Assembly (NCBI RefSeq): GCF_008017755.1
Contig: NZ_VRTS01000001.1
Coordinates: 124,001 to 188,000 of the forward strand
Length of the DNA stretch: 64,000 nt
Source: Alkalisalibacterium limincola
Lineage (GTDB): Bacteria > Pseudomonadota > Gammaproteobacteria > Xanthomonadales > Xanthomonadaceae
Reading direction: 5' to 3'
Shown here: positions 1 to 10,572 of the stretch, piece by piece
Numbering within the stretch: position 1 is the stretch's first letter
How the letters are laid out: each line of letters starts with the position of its first letter
Notes under the pieces: generated by a model
Seen by the model: only the letters and a program-made list of their open reading frames with translations
Told to the model about the DNA's origin: nothing
The model's database searches: none
Translations under genes and position numbers: made by a program

Positions 1-792
1 TGGGAACTGCAGCCCAATTCGAAGCTGGGCCTGTTCAACCTGCGCACCCACCGGCCGGTCTATCTGCTGCCGGGCTTCTGGAGCTCGAGCCCGAACAGTC
101 GGCCCGCCAGCGAGAATCCCGCCAACACCGTCGGGGACGACGTGCCGCTGCGTTCGGTCGAGCAGAAGTTCCAGCTGAGTTTCAAGACCAAGGTGCTCGA
201 AAGCATCTTCGGCGACAACGGCGACCTGTGGCTGGGCTATACCCAGTCCTCGCGCTGGCAGGTCTTCGACGGCGACAACTCGCGACCCTTCCGCGAAACC
301 AACTACAACCCCGAGGCCATGCTGGTGTTGCGCACCAACTACCGCGTTGCCGGCTGGAACGGCCGGCTGGCAGGCATCGGCCTGGCCCACCAGTCCAACG
401 GCCGCAGCCTGCCGCTGTCGCGCAGCTGGGACCGGGTCGTGGCGCAGCTGGGCTTCGAGCGCGACGACTGGGTGGTGACGCTTCGTCCGTGGTGGCGCAT
501 CCCCGAGGGCGAGTCGAGCGACGACAACCCCGACATCGAGGACTACATGGGCCGTGGCGACGTGCACGTCACCCACCTGCGCGGGAACCACAGCTATACG
601 CTGATGGCCCGGCACAGCCTGCGCGGCGGCGAGCGCTCGCGCGGCGCGCTGCAGTTGGACTGGTCTTTCCCGCTGCACCGCAACCTGCGCGGGCACATGC
701 AGGTGTTCCACGGCTACGGCGAAAGCATGATCGACTACAACCACAAGGCCACCTACTTCGGCCTGGGCATGTCGCTGGTCGACTGGTACTGA
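1..792 (+). CDS. pldA: Outer-membrane phospholipase A1 (PldA), 5' end missing
   Basis: The reading frame is open from the first base, so the gene starts upstream of the window and only the last 263 residues are seen. It hydrolyses acyl chains of outer-membrane phospholipids and keeps lipid asymmetry. Seen: the family core motif HQSNGRS with the catalytic His and Ser, a downstream DDNPDI motif of the calcium region, FRETNYNPE, and the end GYGESMIDYN followed by alternating barrel residues. These match the order in E. coli OMPLA. It ends 25 bp before a strong hairpin shared with the convergent slyD. An in-frame GTG at 142 is internal to the barrel and should not be taken as the start. Confidence 0.93.
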   Translation, partial: WELQPNSKLGLFNLRTHRPVYLLPGFWSSSPNSRPASENPANTVGDDVPLRSVEQKFQLSFKTKVLESIFGDNGDLWLGYTQSSRWQVFDGDNSRPFRETNYNPEAMLVLRTNYRVAGWNGRLAGIGLAHQSNGRSLPLSRSWDRVVAQLGFERDDWVVTLRPWWRIPEGESSDDNPDIEDYMGRGDVHVTHLRGNHSYTLMARHSLRGGERSRGALQLDWSFPLHRNLRGHMQVFHGYGESMIDYNHKATYFGLGMSLVDWY

Positions 793-817
793 CGGGCCGG
801 AAAAGGGAGGCCCAGAA

Positions 818-852
818 ACGAAGAAGGCCGCGCTGTGCGCGGCCTTCTTCGT
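818..852. terminator. Bidirectional intrinsic terminator between pldA and slyD
   Basis: A perfect 16-bp inverted repeat (818-833 and 837-852) with a 3-nt loop. The arms begin ACGAAGAAGGCC, so either transcript ends in a pyrimidine-rich TTCTTCGT arm. It lies between convergent genes. Confidence 0.85.
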
Positions 853-867
853 ACGATGCGGCAAACC

Positions 868-1347
868 TCAGTGGGCGCCGCCGGCACCGTGCGCGTGGCC
901 GTGCTCGAGCTCCTCGGCCGTGGCCTCGCGAACCTCGGTGACTTCGATGTCGAAGTGCAGGGTCTCGCCAGCCAGCGGGTGGTTGCCGTCGACGGTGACC
1001 TGGCCGTCCTCGATCTTGGTCACGGTGACCGACATGACGCCCTGGTTGCTCTGGGCCTGGAACTGCATGCCCGGCTGGATGTCGTCCACGCCCTGGAAGG
1101 CATCGCGCGGCACCACCTGGACCAGCGCGTCATGGCGCTCGCCGTAACCTTCCTCCGGGGCGACGTCGACCTTGAAGGTCTCGCCGGCGCTCTTGCCCTC
1201 CATCGCCTTCTCCAGGCCGGGGACGATGTTGCCGGCACCGTGCAGGTAGGCCAGCGGCTCGCGGCCGTTGGACGTGTCGAGCACGTCGCCGGCGTCATTG
1301 GTCAGGGTGTAGTTGAACGAAGCAACGCAACGATCGGCAATCTGCAT
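868..1347 (-). CDS. slyD: FKBP-type peptidyl-prolyl cis-trans isomerase SlyD
   Basis: 159 aa. A proline isomerase and chaperone with a metal-binding tail, acting in the cytoplasm. The FKBP half lies at about residues 1-70 and again 120-145, with the motif GAGNIVPGLE. The IF chaperone insert lies between them (about 70-120, containing ALVQVVPRDAF). The C-terminus is short and His-rich (HGHAHGAGGAH), a reduced form of the nickel-binding tail of enterobacterial SlyD. Start at ATG 1347, preceded by GAGG-like purines (AAAGAGGA) at suitable spacing. Monocistronic: it converges on pldA and the next gene upstream is over 200 bp away. Confidence 0.95.
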   Translation of the reverse strand: MQIADRCVASFNYTLTNDAGDVLDTSNGREPLAYLHGAGNIVPGLEKAMEGKSAGETFKVDVAPEEGYGERHDALVQVVPRDAFQGVDDIQPGMQFQAQSNQGVMSVTVTKIEDGQVTVDGNHPLAGETLHFDIEVTEVREATAEELEHGHAHGAGGAH

Positions 1348-1572
1348 GGGAAATCCTCTTTGACGGGTGCTTCGGATTCAGGCGTCTATCAACCGGGCAC
1401 CAAGCGGCCAATCGCCAAGAAGGGGCGCAAGGCTACGGGCGTGGGGAGCGGGGTTCAAGTTCCGTCGCCATGCCGCCTGCGTCGCCCCACCAACATGGGG
1501 ACGCCGGGCCCGGGCTCAACCCACCCCGGCGAATCCGCGGGAAAACCGCTGGCGGCCGCACCGCGCCTGGTT

Positions 1573-2747
1573 TCAGGCGACTTCGCCGGCGGCGTGGCCC
1601 GAAGCCCAGGCCCACTGGAAGTTGTGCCCGCCCAGGTGGCCGGTGACGTCGACGACCTCGCCGATGAAATACAGGTTGGGCTGGTCGTTGAGCGCCATCG
1701 TCCGCGAGGACAGGTGGCGGGTGTCGAGTCCGCCCAGCGTCACCTCCGCCGTGCGGTAGCCCTCGGTGCCCGACGGACGCACCTGCCACCGGTGCACGCC
1801 CTGCACGATGCGCTCCACGTCGGCACGGGCCAGCTGTCCAGGGGCCGGTCGGGCAGCCAGAGTTCGCACCAGCGTTGCGCCATCGAGCGCGTCCAGCGCT
1901 CGGCCAGGAACGTGCGCAGGGCGATCCTGGGGCGCTGCGCCCGGGCCGTGGCCAGGTCCTCGGCGATGTCGGCATCGGGCCACAGGTCGAACACCACCGG
2001 CTGTCCCGGCTCCCAGTACGAGGAGACCTGCAGCACCGCCGGGCCGCTGAGGCCGCGGTGGGTGAACAGCATCGCCTCACGGAAGCTGCCCTCCCCGGCC
2101 CGGGCCACGCACTCGGCCGCCACGCCGGCCAGGCCCGCCAGCTGGTCGAGTGGCTTGCCGCTGAGCGTGAACGGCACCAGCCCGGCACGGGTCGGCAGCA
2201 CGTCGAGCCCGAGCGAGCGGGCGAAATCGAAGCCGAAGCCGGTGGCGCCAAGGCTCGGGATCGAATAGCCACCGGTGGCGATGACCAGCGACTCGGCCGT
2301 CAGCGCACCCGCCGCGATGCGCAGGCGGTGCGGCGTGCCGACCTCGATCGACTCGACCGCGGTGTGCGTGCGCACCTCCACGCCCACCGCGGCACATTCC
2401 TCCAGCAGCATCTTCACCACCAGCTTGGAACTGATGTCGCAGAACAACTGCCCCAGCGTCTTCTCGTGCCAGGCGATGCGGTGCCTGTCGACCAGTTCGA
2501 TGAAATGCCAGGGGGTGTAGCGGCTCAGCGCCGACTTGGCGAAGTGCGGGTTGGCGGAGAGGAAATTGTCCGGACCCGAGTGCAGGTTGGTGAAGTTGCA
2601 CCGGCCCCCACCCGACATCAGGATCTTCTTGCCGACCTTGTTGGCATGGTCGAGCACCAGCACGCGCCGGCCGCGCGCGCCAGCGGTCAGCGCACACATC
2701 AGGCCGGCTGCACCGGCCCCGATCACGACGACGTCGACATGCTCCAC
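1573..2747 (-). CDS. HI0933/BaiN-family FAD-dependent oxidoreductase, with one frameshift
   Basis: A flavoprotein of the HI0933 (BaiN/RdsA) family, usually about 390 aa. Seen: dinucleotide-binding VVIGAGAAGLMCA at the N-terminus, the family motif SGGGRCNFTN, ATGGYSIPSLG in the middle, and the C-terminal signature TGHLGGHNFQWAWASG. The last 130 residues lie in another frame. The break is near 1837-1840, where one C seems lost (GGACAG for GGACCAG); restoring it gives DQLARADVERI, the expected continuation. GTG 2747 is chosen because CTGGAG lies 6 nt upstream and the protein then begins MEHVDVVVIG. In-frame upstream sequence to 2804 looks non-coding. The substrate in this organism is unknown; some family members reduce flavins or bile-acid intermediates. 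Confidence 0.85.
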
Positions 2748-2935
2748 GCGGGACTCCAGGACACGCGCAACGGCGCTCGAACCATGCCGTCGCAGGCGGC
2801 GCACGGTAGCATGGGGCCGAGGTCCGCACGAGGTCGCGGCGGCTGCGTTCCATTCATCCGCAGTGGTCTAGGCTTGCCCGGGTCGTGTCCCCGGCACGCG
2901 AAACCATGGATGCAGGACAGGCGAAGGAGCCCACG

Positions 2936-4617
2936 ATGGCAGAGTCCAGAACCCTCACGCGCTACGCTGAAATCGCCCAGCTGCTGCTGAAGTACCGCAA
3001 GGCCGGTGTGTTCGGCGGGCTGGACATGGACGAGAACGTGCTGGCCGAGGCCGGCAAGGGCCAGGACATTCCCGAGGGCAAGCCCGAGCAGTTCGCCAGC
3101 GACCTCGAGTCGCTGGGTCCGACCTTCATCAAGCTGGGGCAGTCGCTCTCCACGCGTCCCGACCTGGTGCCCCCGGAATACCTGAAGGCCCTTGAGCGCA
3201 TGCAGGACGACATCGCCCCGGTCGCGTTCGGGGAGATCGCCGGGATCGTCGAGGAGGAACTGGGAGTGCGCATCTCCAAGGCCTTCGAGAGCTTCGATCC
3301 GGAACCGCTGGCCGCCGCCTCGCTGGCGCAGGTGCACGCGGCGACCCTGCGCGGCGGTCGCCGCGTCGCGGTGAAGGTGCAGCGGCCGGACATCCTCGGC
3401 ACGATCCGCACCGACCTGGACCTGATCTCGAAGCTGGCCGGAACGATCGACCGCTTCAGCGACGTGGGCCGCCGCTACCACTTCGCCGAGTGGGTGCGCG
3501 AGTTCCGCAAGACGCTGCTGGGCGAACTGGACTACCGGCTGGAAGCGGACAACCTGGAGACCTTCGCCGAGAACCTCAGCGCCTACCCCGACATCCGCGT
3601 GCCGCAGCCGGTGCGCAGCCTGTCGACCGGGCGGGTGCTGACGATGGACCTGCTCGACGGCACCAAGGTGACCAAGGTGCCCGACGTGGCGCGCACCGAA
3701 CTGGACCTGCGCACGCTGGGCGAGACGCTGATGCAGGCCTACCTGGACCAGGTGTTCGTGCATGGGCTCATCCACGCCGACCCGCATCCGGGCAACGTGC
3801 TGCTGCTCAGGGACGGACGCCTGGCGCTGCTGGACCTGGGCATGGTGGCGCACGTACCGCCGCGGCTGCGCGACCGCCTGTTGAAGTTCCTGCTGGCCGC
3901 GATCGATGGCCGCGGCGAGGAAGCCGCCGACATATTCATCGAGATGGGCACGCGCCTGGAGGACTTCGCCGAGGCCGACTTCGTGCGTGAGACCTCGCGC
4001 CTGATCGCGCAGTACAACGGCCACGCCCACTCCGGCGCGCTCTCCGAGGGCCGGCTGATCATGGAGCTCACCCGCATGGCCGCCGCCCACGGGTTGCGGA
4101 CGCCTCCCGAACTCAGCCTGCTGGGCAAGACGTTGTTGAACCTGGAGGCGGTGTCGGCGGCGCTGGACCCGAGCATGGACGTGCGCGGCGTGATCGAGCA
4201 CCACCTGCACCAGGTGATGCGCAAGCGCGTGTTCAAGTCGTTCTCGCCCTCGCAGCTGGCCTCGGAATGATGGAGATGCAGGACCTGGTGCGGCAGATGC
4301 CCCGGCGCGCCTCCACGATCCTGCAGACCCTGGCCGAGAACCGGCTGCGGGTGCACATCGGTGGCCTGGAGGAGTCGCACCTGATGGAGGCGCTGCAGCA
4401 CATCGCCAACCGCATCGCGGCCGGTGCGGTGATCGCCGCGCTGATCCTCGGCGCGGCCCTGATGATGGGCGTGGAGACGGACGCGACGCTGTTCGGCTAC
4501 CCGGCGCTGGCCATGGTCATGTTCCTGGTGGCAGCCACCTTCGGGATCATCCTGCTGGTGACGACGCTGATCACCGATCGCAAGGTCAAGCCCAAGGAAG
4601 AGCACGGCCCGCGCTAG
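2936..4617 (+). CDS. ABC1/AarF (UbiB-like) atypical kinase, apparent frameshift at 4267
   Basis: Atypical kinase-like ATPase of the UbiB/ADCK family, linked to ubiquinone biosynthesis and lipid homeostasis at the inner membrane. Seen: the KxGQ motif (FIKLGQSLSTRP), the Ala-rich loop AAASLAQVH, catalytic HADPHPGNVLL and LLDLGMVAH in place of DFG. ATG 2936 is chosen because AAGGAG lies 6 nt upstream; earlier in-frame starts at 2885 and 2906 lack this. The kinase frame stops at 4270 and the usual C-terminal part (MEMQDLVRQMPRRASTILQT, then two membrane helices) continues in the next frame from ATG 4267. One lost A (GAATG for GAAATG) would explain it, and the joined product of 560 aa is the normal size. 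A genuine ATGA-coupled split is the alternative. Confidence 0.85.
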
Positions 4618-4709
4618 CACCGCGGGCATGGGACCGTGACCGATGACCCGGGACGCCCGGGTCGCCGTTGTTACCATGGTCGTTCCCTGCAAGAGGAATG
4701 ACCCCGCCG

Positions 4710-6826
4710 ATGCCCAAGCTCCTGCTCGCCCTGTTCCTGCTCGCCGCCGGCTTCGGCCTGGCGACCGCTCCCGCCAGTGCATCGCAAGGCACCCGCGCGA
4801 TCGACCACGAGGCCTTGTGCTGATGCCACGCGTCGCCGCCCCGGCCCTGAGCCCCGACGGGCGCTGGAGCGTGGTGCAGGTCACCCGCCCGGACTACGAC
4901 CGCGACAAGCAGGCCGCGCACCTGTGGCTGGTGGCCACCGACGGGCGCACCCCGCCCCGCCAGCTCACCACCGCGCGCGGTGCCGAAAGTGGCGTGGCAT
5001 GGAGCCCGGACAGCCGCACGATCGCGTTCTCGGCACGCCGCGACGGCGACGAGGCGGCGCAGGTCTACCTGCTCGACATCGAGCGTGGCGGCGAAGCCCG
5101 CGCGGTGACCTCGATCAGCACCGGCGCCCGCCTGCCGGTGTTCTCGCCGGACGGCTCGCGCATCGCATTCACCAGCGACGTCCATCCCGACAGTCGCAAC
5201 GACGAGGACAGCAAGCGCATCGCCAGGGAGGAGAAGGAGCTCGACCACAAGGTACGCACCTTCGAGAGCTTCCCGATCCGCAACTGGGACCGCTGGCTGG
5301 ACAACCGCCAGACCCGCGTGTTCGTGCAGGCGATCGATGCCGAAGAGGCACGTGATCTGCTGGCCGGCACCGCCCTGGTGTCCGAGCCCGGCTACAGCGC
5401 ACGCACCACTGCCGGTGGCAGCGAGCTCGATGTGGCCTGGACCCCGGACGGCGGTGCACTGGTGTTCGTCGCCAGCACCAACCGCCATCGCGGCGCGCAC
5501 GACTTCACCCACAACGACCTGTGGCAGGTTCCGGTGGAGGGTGGCGAACCGCGCCGCATCACCGGCACCGATGGGCACGAGGCGGGCGACAGCTGGTCCT
5601 CCCCGCAGTTCAGCCCGGACGGGCGCACGCTGTATGCGCAGGTGACGCCGCGCACCGAACACGTCTACAACGCCACCCGCGTGGGCATCATCGACTGGCC
5701 GGCCGGACGCGAGCGCGGACGCATCGAGCCCACAGACGGCCGCTCGGTGCTCGGCTTCGCCGTTTCGCCCAACAACCGCGACGTGTTCATGCTGGTCGAC
5801 GACGCCGGCCACGCGATGGTCTACCGCGGCAGCCACTCCGGTGGCGAGGCCCGTCCCGCCTTCGGCATGGACCAGGGCATGTACAACAACCTGGCGATGA
5901 ACCGCAGTGGGCGCCCGGTGCTGGTGGGCAACTTCGAGAGCGCGGTGAACCCCGCCGAGGTGGTCCGCATCGACGTGGACCGCGGCCGGCACGAGCGTCT
6001 GACCGAATTCGCCGTCGACAAGGCGGCACAGCTCGATCTGCAGCCGCTGGAGCACTTCTGGTTCGAGAACGACCAGGGTTACCGGGTGCACAGCCTGCTG
6101 GTGAAGCCGGCCAACTTCGACCCGTCGCGCCGCTATCCGGTGTTCGTGATGATGCACGGCGGCCCGCACCTGATGTCGCGCGACTACTTCTTCCTGCGCT
6201 GGAACTACCACCTGCTGGCCGGCGAGGACTTCGTCGTCATCATGACCAACTACCGCGGTTCCACCGGATTCGGCGAGGCGTTCGCGCAGTCGATCCAGGG
6301 CGATCCGCTGCGCGGGCCGGCCAACGACATCAACCAGGCGCTGGACGTGGCGGCGCAGAAGTACCCGTTCGTCGATGCCGGGCGCGCCTGCGCCGGTGGC
6401 GCGAGCTATGGCGGCCACCTGGCCAACTGGCTGCAGGGCACCACCGATCGCTACCACTGCCTGGTCAGCCACGCCGGCCTGGTGAACCTGGAGTCGCAGT
6501 GGGGCACCAGCGACGTGGCGTTCTCGCGCGAGGCCAACATGGGCGGCGCCCCGTGGGACCTGTACGAGGTGTGGGCCGAACACAATCCAATCCGCCTGGC
6601 GAACAACTGGAAGACGCCCACGCTGGTGACCGTCGGCGAGCAGGACTTCCGCGTGCCGCTCAACAACGTGCTGGAGTACTGGACGGCGCTGCAGCGCATG
6701 CAGGTGCCGGGCCGGCTGCTGGTGTACCCGGACGAGAACCACTGGATCATGAGCGGTGGCAACAGCCGGCACTTCTACGGCGAGGTCGATGCCTGGCTGC
6801 GTCGCTACCTGGTGGACACCGACTGA
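4710..6826 (+). CDS. Secreted S9-family prolyl oligopeptidase / acylaminoacyl peptidase, one frameshift
   Basis: Serine peptidase of family S9 with an N-terminal beta-propeller (about residues 40-420, repeated SPDG/SPDS blades) and a C-terminal alpha/beta hydrolase. The triad is visible: Ser in GGASYGGH, Asp in GEQDFRVP, His in DENHWI. The first 37 codons (ATG 4710, MPKLLLALFLLAAGFG..) form a signal peptide in one frame that stops at 4821-4823. The mature protein continues in the other frame from about 4817. A single missing G (TTGTG for TTGGTG) joins them into EALVLMPRVAAPALSPDG, as expected for the family. An in-frame ATG at 4698 abuts AGAGGA too closely. Likely exported to the periplasm for peptide degradation. 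Confidence 0.88.
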
Positions 6827-6887
6827 GCACCGGCAGGCACCGGCCTCGACCCGCCCGGGCCGTGGCCGGATCTGGCACAGTCCGCGA

Positions 6888-7403
6888 ATGTCCGCAAACT
6901 CCCTGCCCATCCTGCTGGTGGTCTGGCACAGCCAGACCGATGGCACCCGACAGATGGTCGATGCGCTGTGCGAGGCGGCACGCGAGGAGTCCGGCGGCAG
7001 CATCGAGGTGCGATGCCTTCCGGCGGCCGAGGCCGGGCCCGACGACGTGCTGGCCAGTGCGGCGGTGGTGTTCGCCACGCCGGAGAACCTCGCCGCGATC
7101 AGCGGCCGGCTCAAGGACTTCTTCGACCGCAGCTACTACCCGCTGCTCGGGCGGGTTCCTGGAAAAGCCTACGCCGTCATGGTGTGCGCCGGGTCGGATG
7201 GGCACAATGCGATCGCCCAGGTCGAACGCATCGCGACCGGCCTGCGCATGAAGGCGGTGGCCGAGCCGGTGCTGGTGTGCACGCATGCACAGACGCCGGA
7301 GGCCATCCTCACGACGAAACACCTGGGGCCGGAGCAACTGGCCCCGTGCCGGGAACTGGGACGCATGCTGGCAGCTGCAACGCAGATGGGCCTGTTCGAG
7401 TGA
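6888..7403 (+). CDS. Flavodoxin-like / NADPH-dependent FMN reductase family protein
   Basis: 171 aa. A small alpha/beta protein with a flavodoxin-type FMN phosphate loop near the N-terminus (HSQTDGTRQM, residues about 14-23), a second FMN-contact stretch (FATPENLAAISGRLKDFFDR) and a third (MVCAGSDGHN). Probably an electron carrier or quinone/FMN reductase in the cytoplasm; the partner is not known. The stop overlaps the GTG start of the next gene by 4 bp (GTGA), so the two are likely co-translated. No strong Shine-Dalgarno is visible before ATG 6888. Confidence 0.8.
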   Translation: MSANSLPILLVVWHSQTDGTRQMVDALCEAAREESGGSIEVRCLPAAEAGPDDVLASAAVVFATPENLAAISGRLKDFFDRSYYPLLGRVPGKAYAVMVCAGSDGHNAIAQVERIATGLRMKAVAEPVLVCTHAQTPEAILTTKHLGPEQLAPCRELGRMLAAATQMGLFE

Positions 7404-10400
7404 GACCCGCACGCGTCGGGCTCGCCAGGCTCATTTTGCGGCGGGTGTGGCCCTGCCTGCTCGGCATCGGCCTGGTCTCCCAGGCCTGGGCCATCGATCC
7501 GGACAAGGCCCTGACCCAGCACGTCTACGAGCATTGGGATGCCGAGCGGGGCCTGCCGCAGAACTCGGTCAATGCGATCTCGCAGACACCGGAGGGCTTC
7601 CTGTGGCTGGGCACGTTCGAGGGCGTGGTGCGTTTCGACGGCCACCGCATGCAGGTGCTTTCCGACGAGTACGCCTGGCGCACGGGGCATGCGATATCAC
7701 GCATGTGGGTGGCCCCCGACGGTGCGCTGTGGATCGGCAGCCTGGACCGCGGGCTGAGCCGGATCCACGAGCACGAAGTACAGCACTGGGGCATCGACGA
7801 GGGCCTGCCCGGCAACACGGTCACGGCCATCGCCGGAAACAGCCGGGGCGAGGTCTGGGTCGGCACGTCCCAGGGCGTTGCCCGGATCCACGATGGGCAG
7901 CTCGAACGCGTGGATTCGATACCCGGGCGCAGTGTGCGCGATATCGCCTTCGACGTTCAGGGACGCACCTGGGTCGCGCTGCGCATCGGTGGCCTGCTGC
8001 GGCTCGAGGGGAACGAGGTGACCGCGCTGGGTTTCGACGACCCCGCGGTGATCGCCAACACCTTGCTGCCACGCGCCGAGGGAGGCATGTGGGTGGGGAC
8101 CTCGAACGGCCTGTTCCTGGCCGACGACGAGTACGTGCGGCCTGCCGCCCTCGACCCTGGCCTGCCGGGACGGATCATCAACAAGCTGCTGCGGGGTCAT
8201 GACGGCACCCTGTGGATGGGGTTCGACGGCGAGGGGCTGGCCCGCGTCCGCGATGGCCGGATCGAGGTGTTCGGCCCCCGGCAGGGGCTGGCGAACGGAT
8301 TCGTGCAGTCGCTGTACCAGGATGAATTCGACAGCGTGTGGATCGGCACCAATGGGGGCGTGTCACGCCTGCGCGACGGCGTGGTGACCCAGTACGGCCT
8401 GCCTGAAGGCCTGCCCGGCGAGTTCGCCCGCACCGTGGTGGAAGACGTGGACGGGCGGATCTGGGCCGGCCTGGATGACGGCGGCGTGGTACGGATCGAC
8501 CCGGACGGCGCGACCACCCGCTTCGGACCCAGCGAGGGACTGGCTGGCGAGACAGTACGCGCGCTGGCGGCGATGCCCGACGGCAGCGTCTGGGTGGCCG
8601 TGTACGGACAGGCCCTGCAACGCATCACGCCCGATGGCCGGATCCAGACCTGGACCCTCGACGACGGGCTGCCCAACGACCTGATCCGCGTGCTGCTGGG
8701 CGATGGCGAAGGCGGCGTGCTGGTCGGCAGCGAAGGGGGCGGGCTGGTGCGTCTGCGCGACGGCCAGTTCCAGACCCTGCCGGGCACCGAGGGGCTGGAC
8801 GTGCGGGCGGTGCTGGACGAGGGCAATGGCCGCCTGCTCATCGGCACCTACAGCAATGGGATGTTGAGGATAGAGGCCGGGGAGGCCGCGCAGCGCCTGG
8901 ACGCCGGGGATGGGTTCCCCTGGCCCCGCGTGATGTCGCTGTACCGTGACCGCCGCGACCACCTCTGGATCGGCACCCAGCACGGGCTGGCCCGCCACGA
9001 TGGCGAGCGCATGATCGAGCTCGGCGGGGCCGCCGCGACCTTCGGCCGCGCGGTGTTCTTCATCACCGAGGACCGCGACGGAAACCTGTGGTTCACCAGC
9101 AATACCGGCATCACCCAGGTGCCGTTCGAAGTGCTGCAGGACATCGACCGGCTGCACGATGCAGGCGAACTCCCGCAGCTGCGCCACCGCCGCATCGATG
9201 CCGTGGACGGCCTGCGCTCACAGCAGATCAATGGCACCAGCAGCCGGCCGGCCTGCGCGCCGACAACGGCTGGCTGTGGTTCCCGACCGCGCGCGGCGTG
9301 GCCGCGCTGGACCCGGCGCGCATGATGGCGCCCGAACCCAAGCCCCGGGTGTTCATCGAGGACATCGTGGTGCAGGGCGAGGTGCGCTCCATCCCGGCGG
9401 GCGAGACCGGCCCGCTGAAGTTCCCGGCCGGCACCGAGCGCATCGAGGTCCTGCTCTCGGGCATCCACGGGCTGATGCCCGACAGCCCCCTGCTGCAGAC
9501 GCGGCTGCTGGGCCTGGACGACGACTGGGGTGCGCCGAGCCTGCGCCGCGAGGTGTTCTATGCCGCCCTGGCACCGGGTGACTACCGCTTCGAGGCGCGT
9601 GCGGTTTCACCCCGCGGAACGCTGGGGGAGACGATGGCGGTACTGGAATTCAGCATCCGCCCGACCCTGCTGCAGCGTGGCTGGTTCTGGCCGGCCGTGC
9701 TGGCCTCGGTGCTGGTGCTGGTGGTGGGTGGCATGCTGCTGCGCGCCCGCCGGCTGGCGCAGCGCACGCAGCGCCTGGAGCGCAGCATCGCCGAGCGCAC
9801 CAGCGAACTGCGCGAGAAGAACGAAGCCCTGGAGGCGGCGCTGCGCCAGCTCGAGCACATCAACCGCACCGATGCGCTGACCGGTGTGCACAACCGCCGG
9901 TTCCTGGAATCGATCATCGTCGAACAGGCCCACCGTGCCGAGGCCCGCCATGCCCGCCAGGCCACGACCCCGGTACGCGAGCGGCAGGGGCTGGTGCTGC
10001 TGATGGTCGACATCGACTTCTTCAAGGAGGTCAACGACCGCCACGGCCATGCGATCGGCGACGAGGTGCTGCGCGCCTTCGCCGGGATGCTGCAGCAAAG
10101 CGTGCGCAGCGAGGACCTGGTGGTGCGCTGGGGCGGCGAGGAGTTCGTGGTGCTGATGCGCGAGGCCAGCCTGGAGGACGGCATCGCGCTGGCCCGGCGG
10201 ATCACCGCCAACGCGCGGCAGACCGCCGTGCAGGTGGATGGCCTGCGCATCCAGCGCACCTGCTCGGTGGGCCTGGCCTGCCATCCGTTCCTGCCGGCCG
10301 CACCGGGGCTGGGGAACTGGAGCGAGACGATCGACGTGGCCGACCAGGCGATGTACCAGGCCAAGGCGCGCGGCCGCGATGGCTGGGTGGCCCTGCTGGC

Positions 10401-10515
10401 CCCGGAGGACGCCACCGACCCGCAGCTGGCGCGGCACCTGGTGCGCGACCCGGAGGGCACGCTGTCGCGCGGCGAGGCGTTGATCGAGGCCGAGCGCCAC
10501 AGCCCCGGCCCCTGA
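7400..10515 (+). CDS. Diguanylate cyclase with periplasmic two-component-regulator propeller, one frameshift
   Basis: Membrane signalling enzyme making c-di-GMP. Order: signal peptide (to about residue 31, SQAWA), many Reg_prop propeller blades with WIGT/WVGT motifs (to about 640), a Y_Y_Y domain (ending LAPGDYRFEARA), one membrane helix (WFWPAVLASVLVLVVGGM), a short coiled coil, and a GGDEF domain whose active-site motif is GGEEF (10132-10146), so it should be active. The frame changes between 9232 and 9245, just after SQQING; one base seems lost, and the joined length is about 1,038 aa. GTG 7400 overlaps the preceding stop. An external ligand is presumably sensed by the propeller; none can be named. 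Confidence 0.88.
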
Positions 10516-10554
10516 GCGGCCACCGCAAAGGCCTTCACTCCAGTCGAAGGAAAT

Positions 10555-10572
10555 GGTGTTTAAATAGACACC
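10555..10572. promoter_or_regulatory. Dyad abutting the lexA start codon, probable LexA2 operator
   Basis: GGTGTTTAAATAGACACC is an imperfect palindrome (GGTGT..ACACC arms with inner TA..TA) ending one base before ATG 10573. It overlaps the only AT-rich stretch (TAAATA) that could serve as a -10 box. Position and symmetry suggest autoregulation by the LexA encoded next. It does not match the E. coli CTGT-N8-ACAG box. Confidence 0.55.

Noticed and set aside
1421-1495. tRNA-like stretch: GGGGCG at one end, GGTTCAAG inside and CGCCCCACCA at the other end
   Set aside because: The T-loop-like sequence is about 25 nt too far from the acceptor end, no D or anticodon arm can be drawn, and the total length is wrong. 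Chance similarity in a GC-rich intergenic region.
1573-2747. Considering the HI0933 gene and similar broken genes as true pseudogenes
   Set aside because: Single-base breaks with full conservation on both sides, repeated in about ten unrelated genes including lexA, fit sequence error better than decay.
4586-7114. 842-codon minus-strand frame opposite the S9 peptidase
   Set aside because: Low-information composition and full overlap with a peptidase whose catalytic triad is visible on the plus strand.
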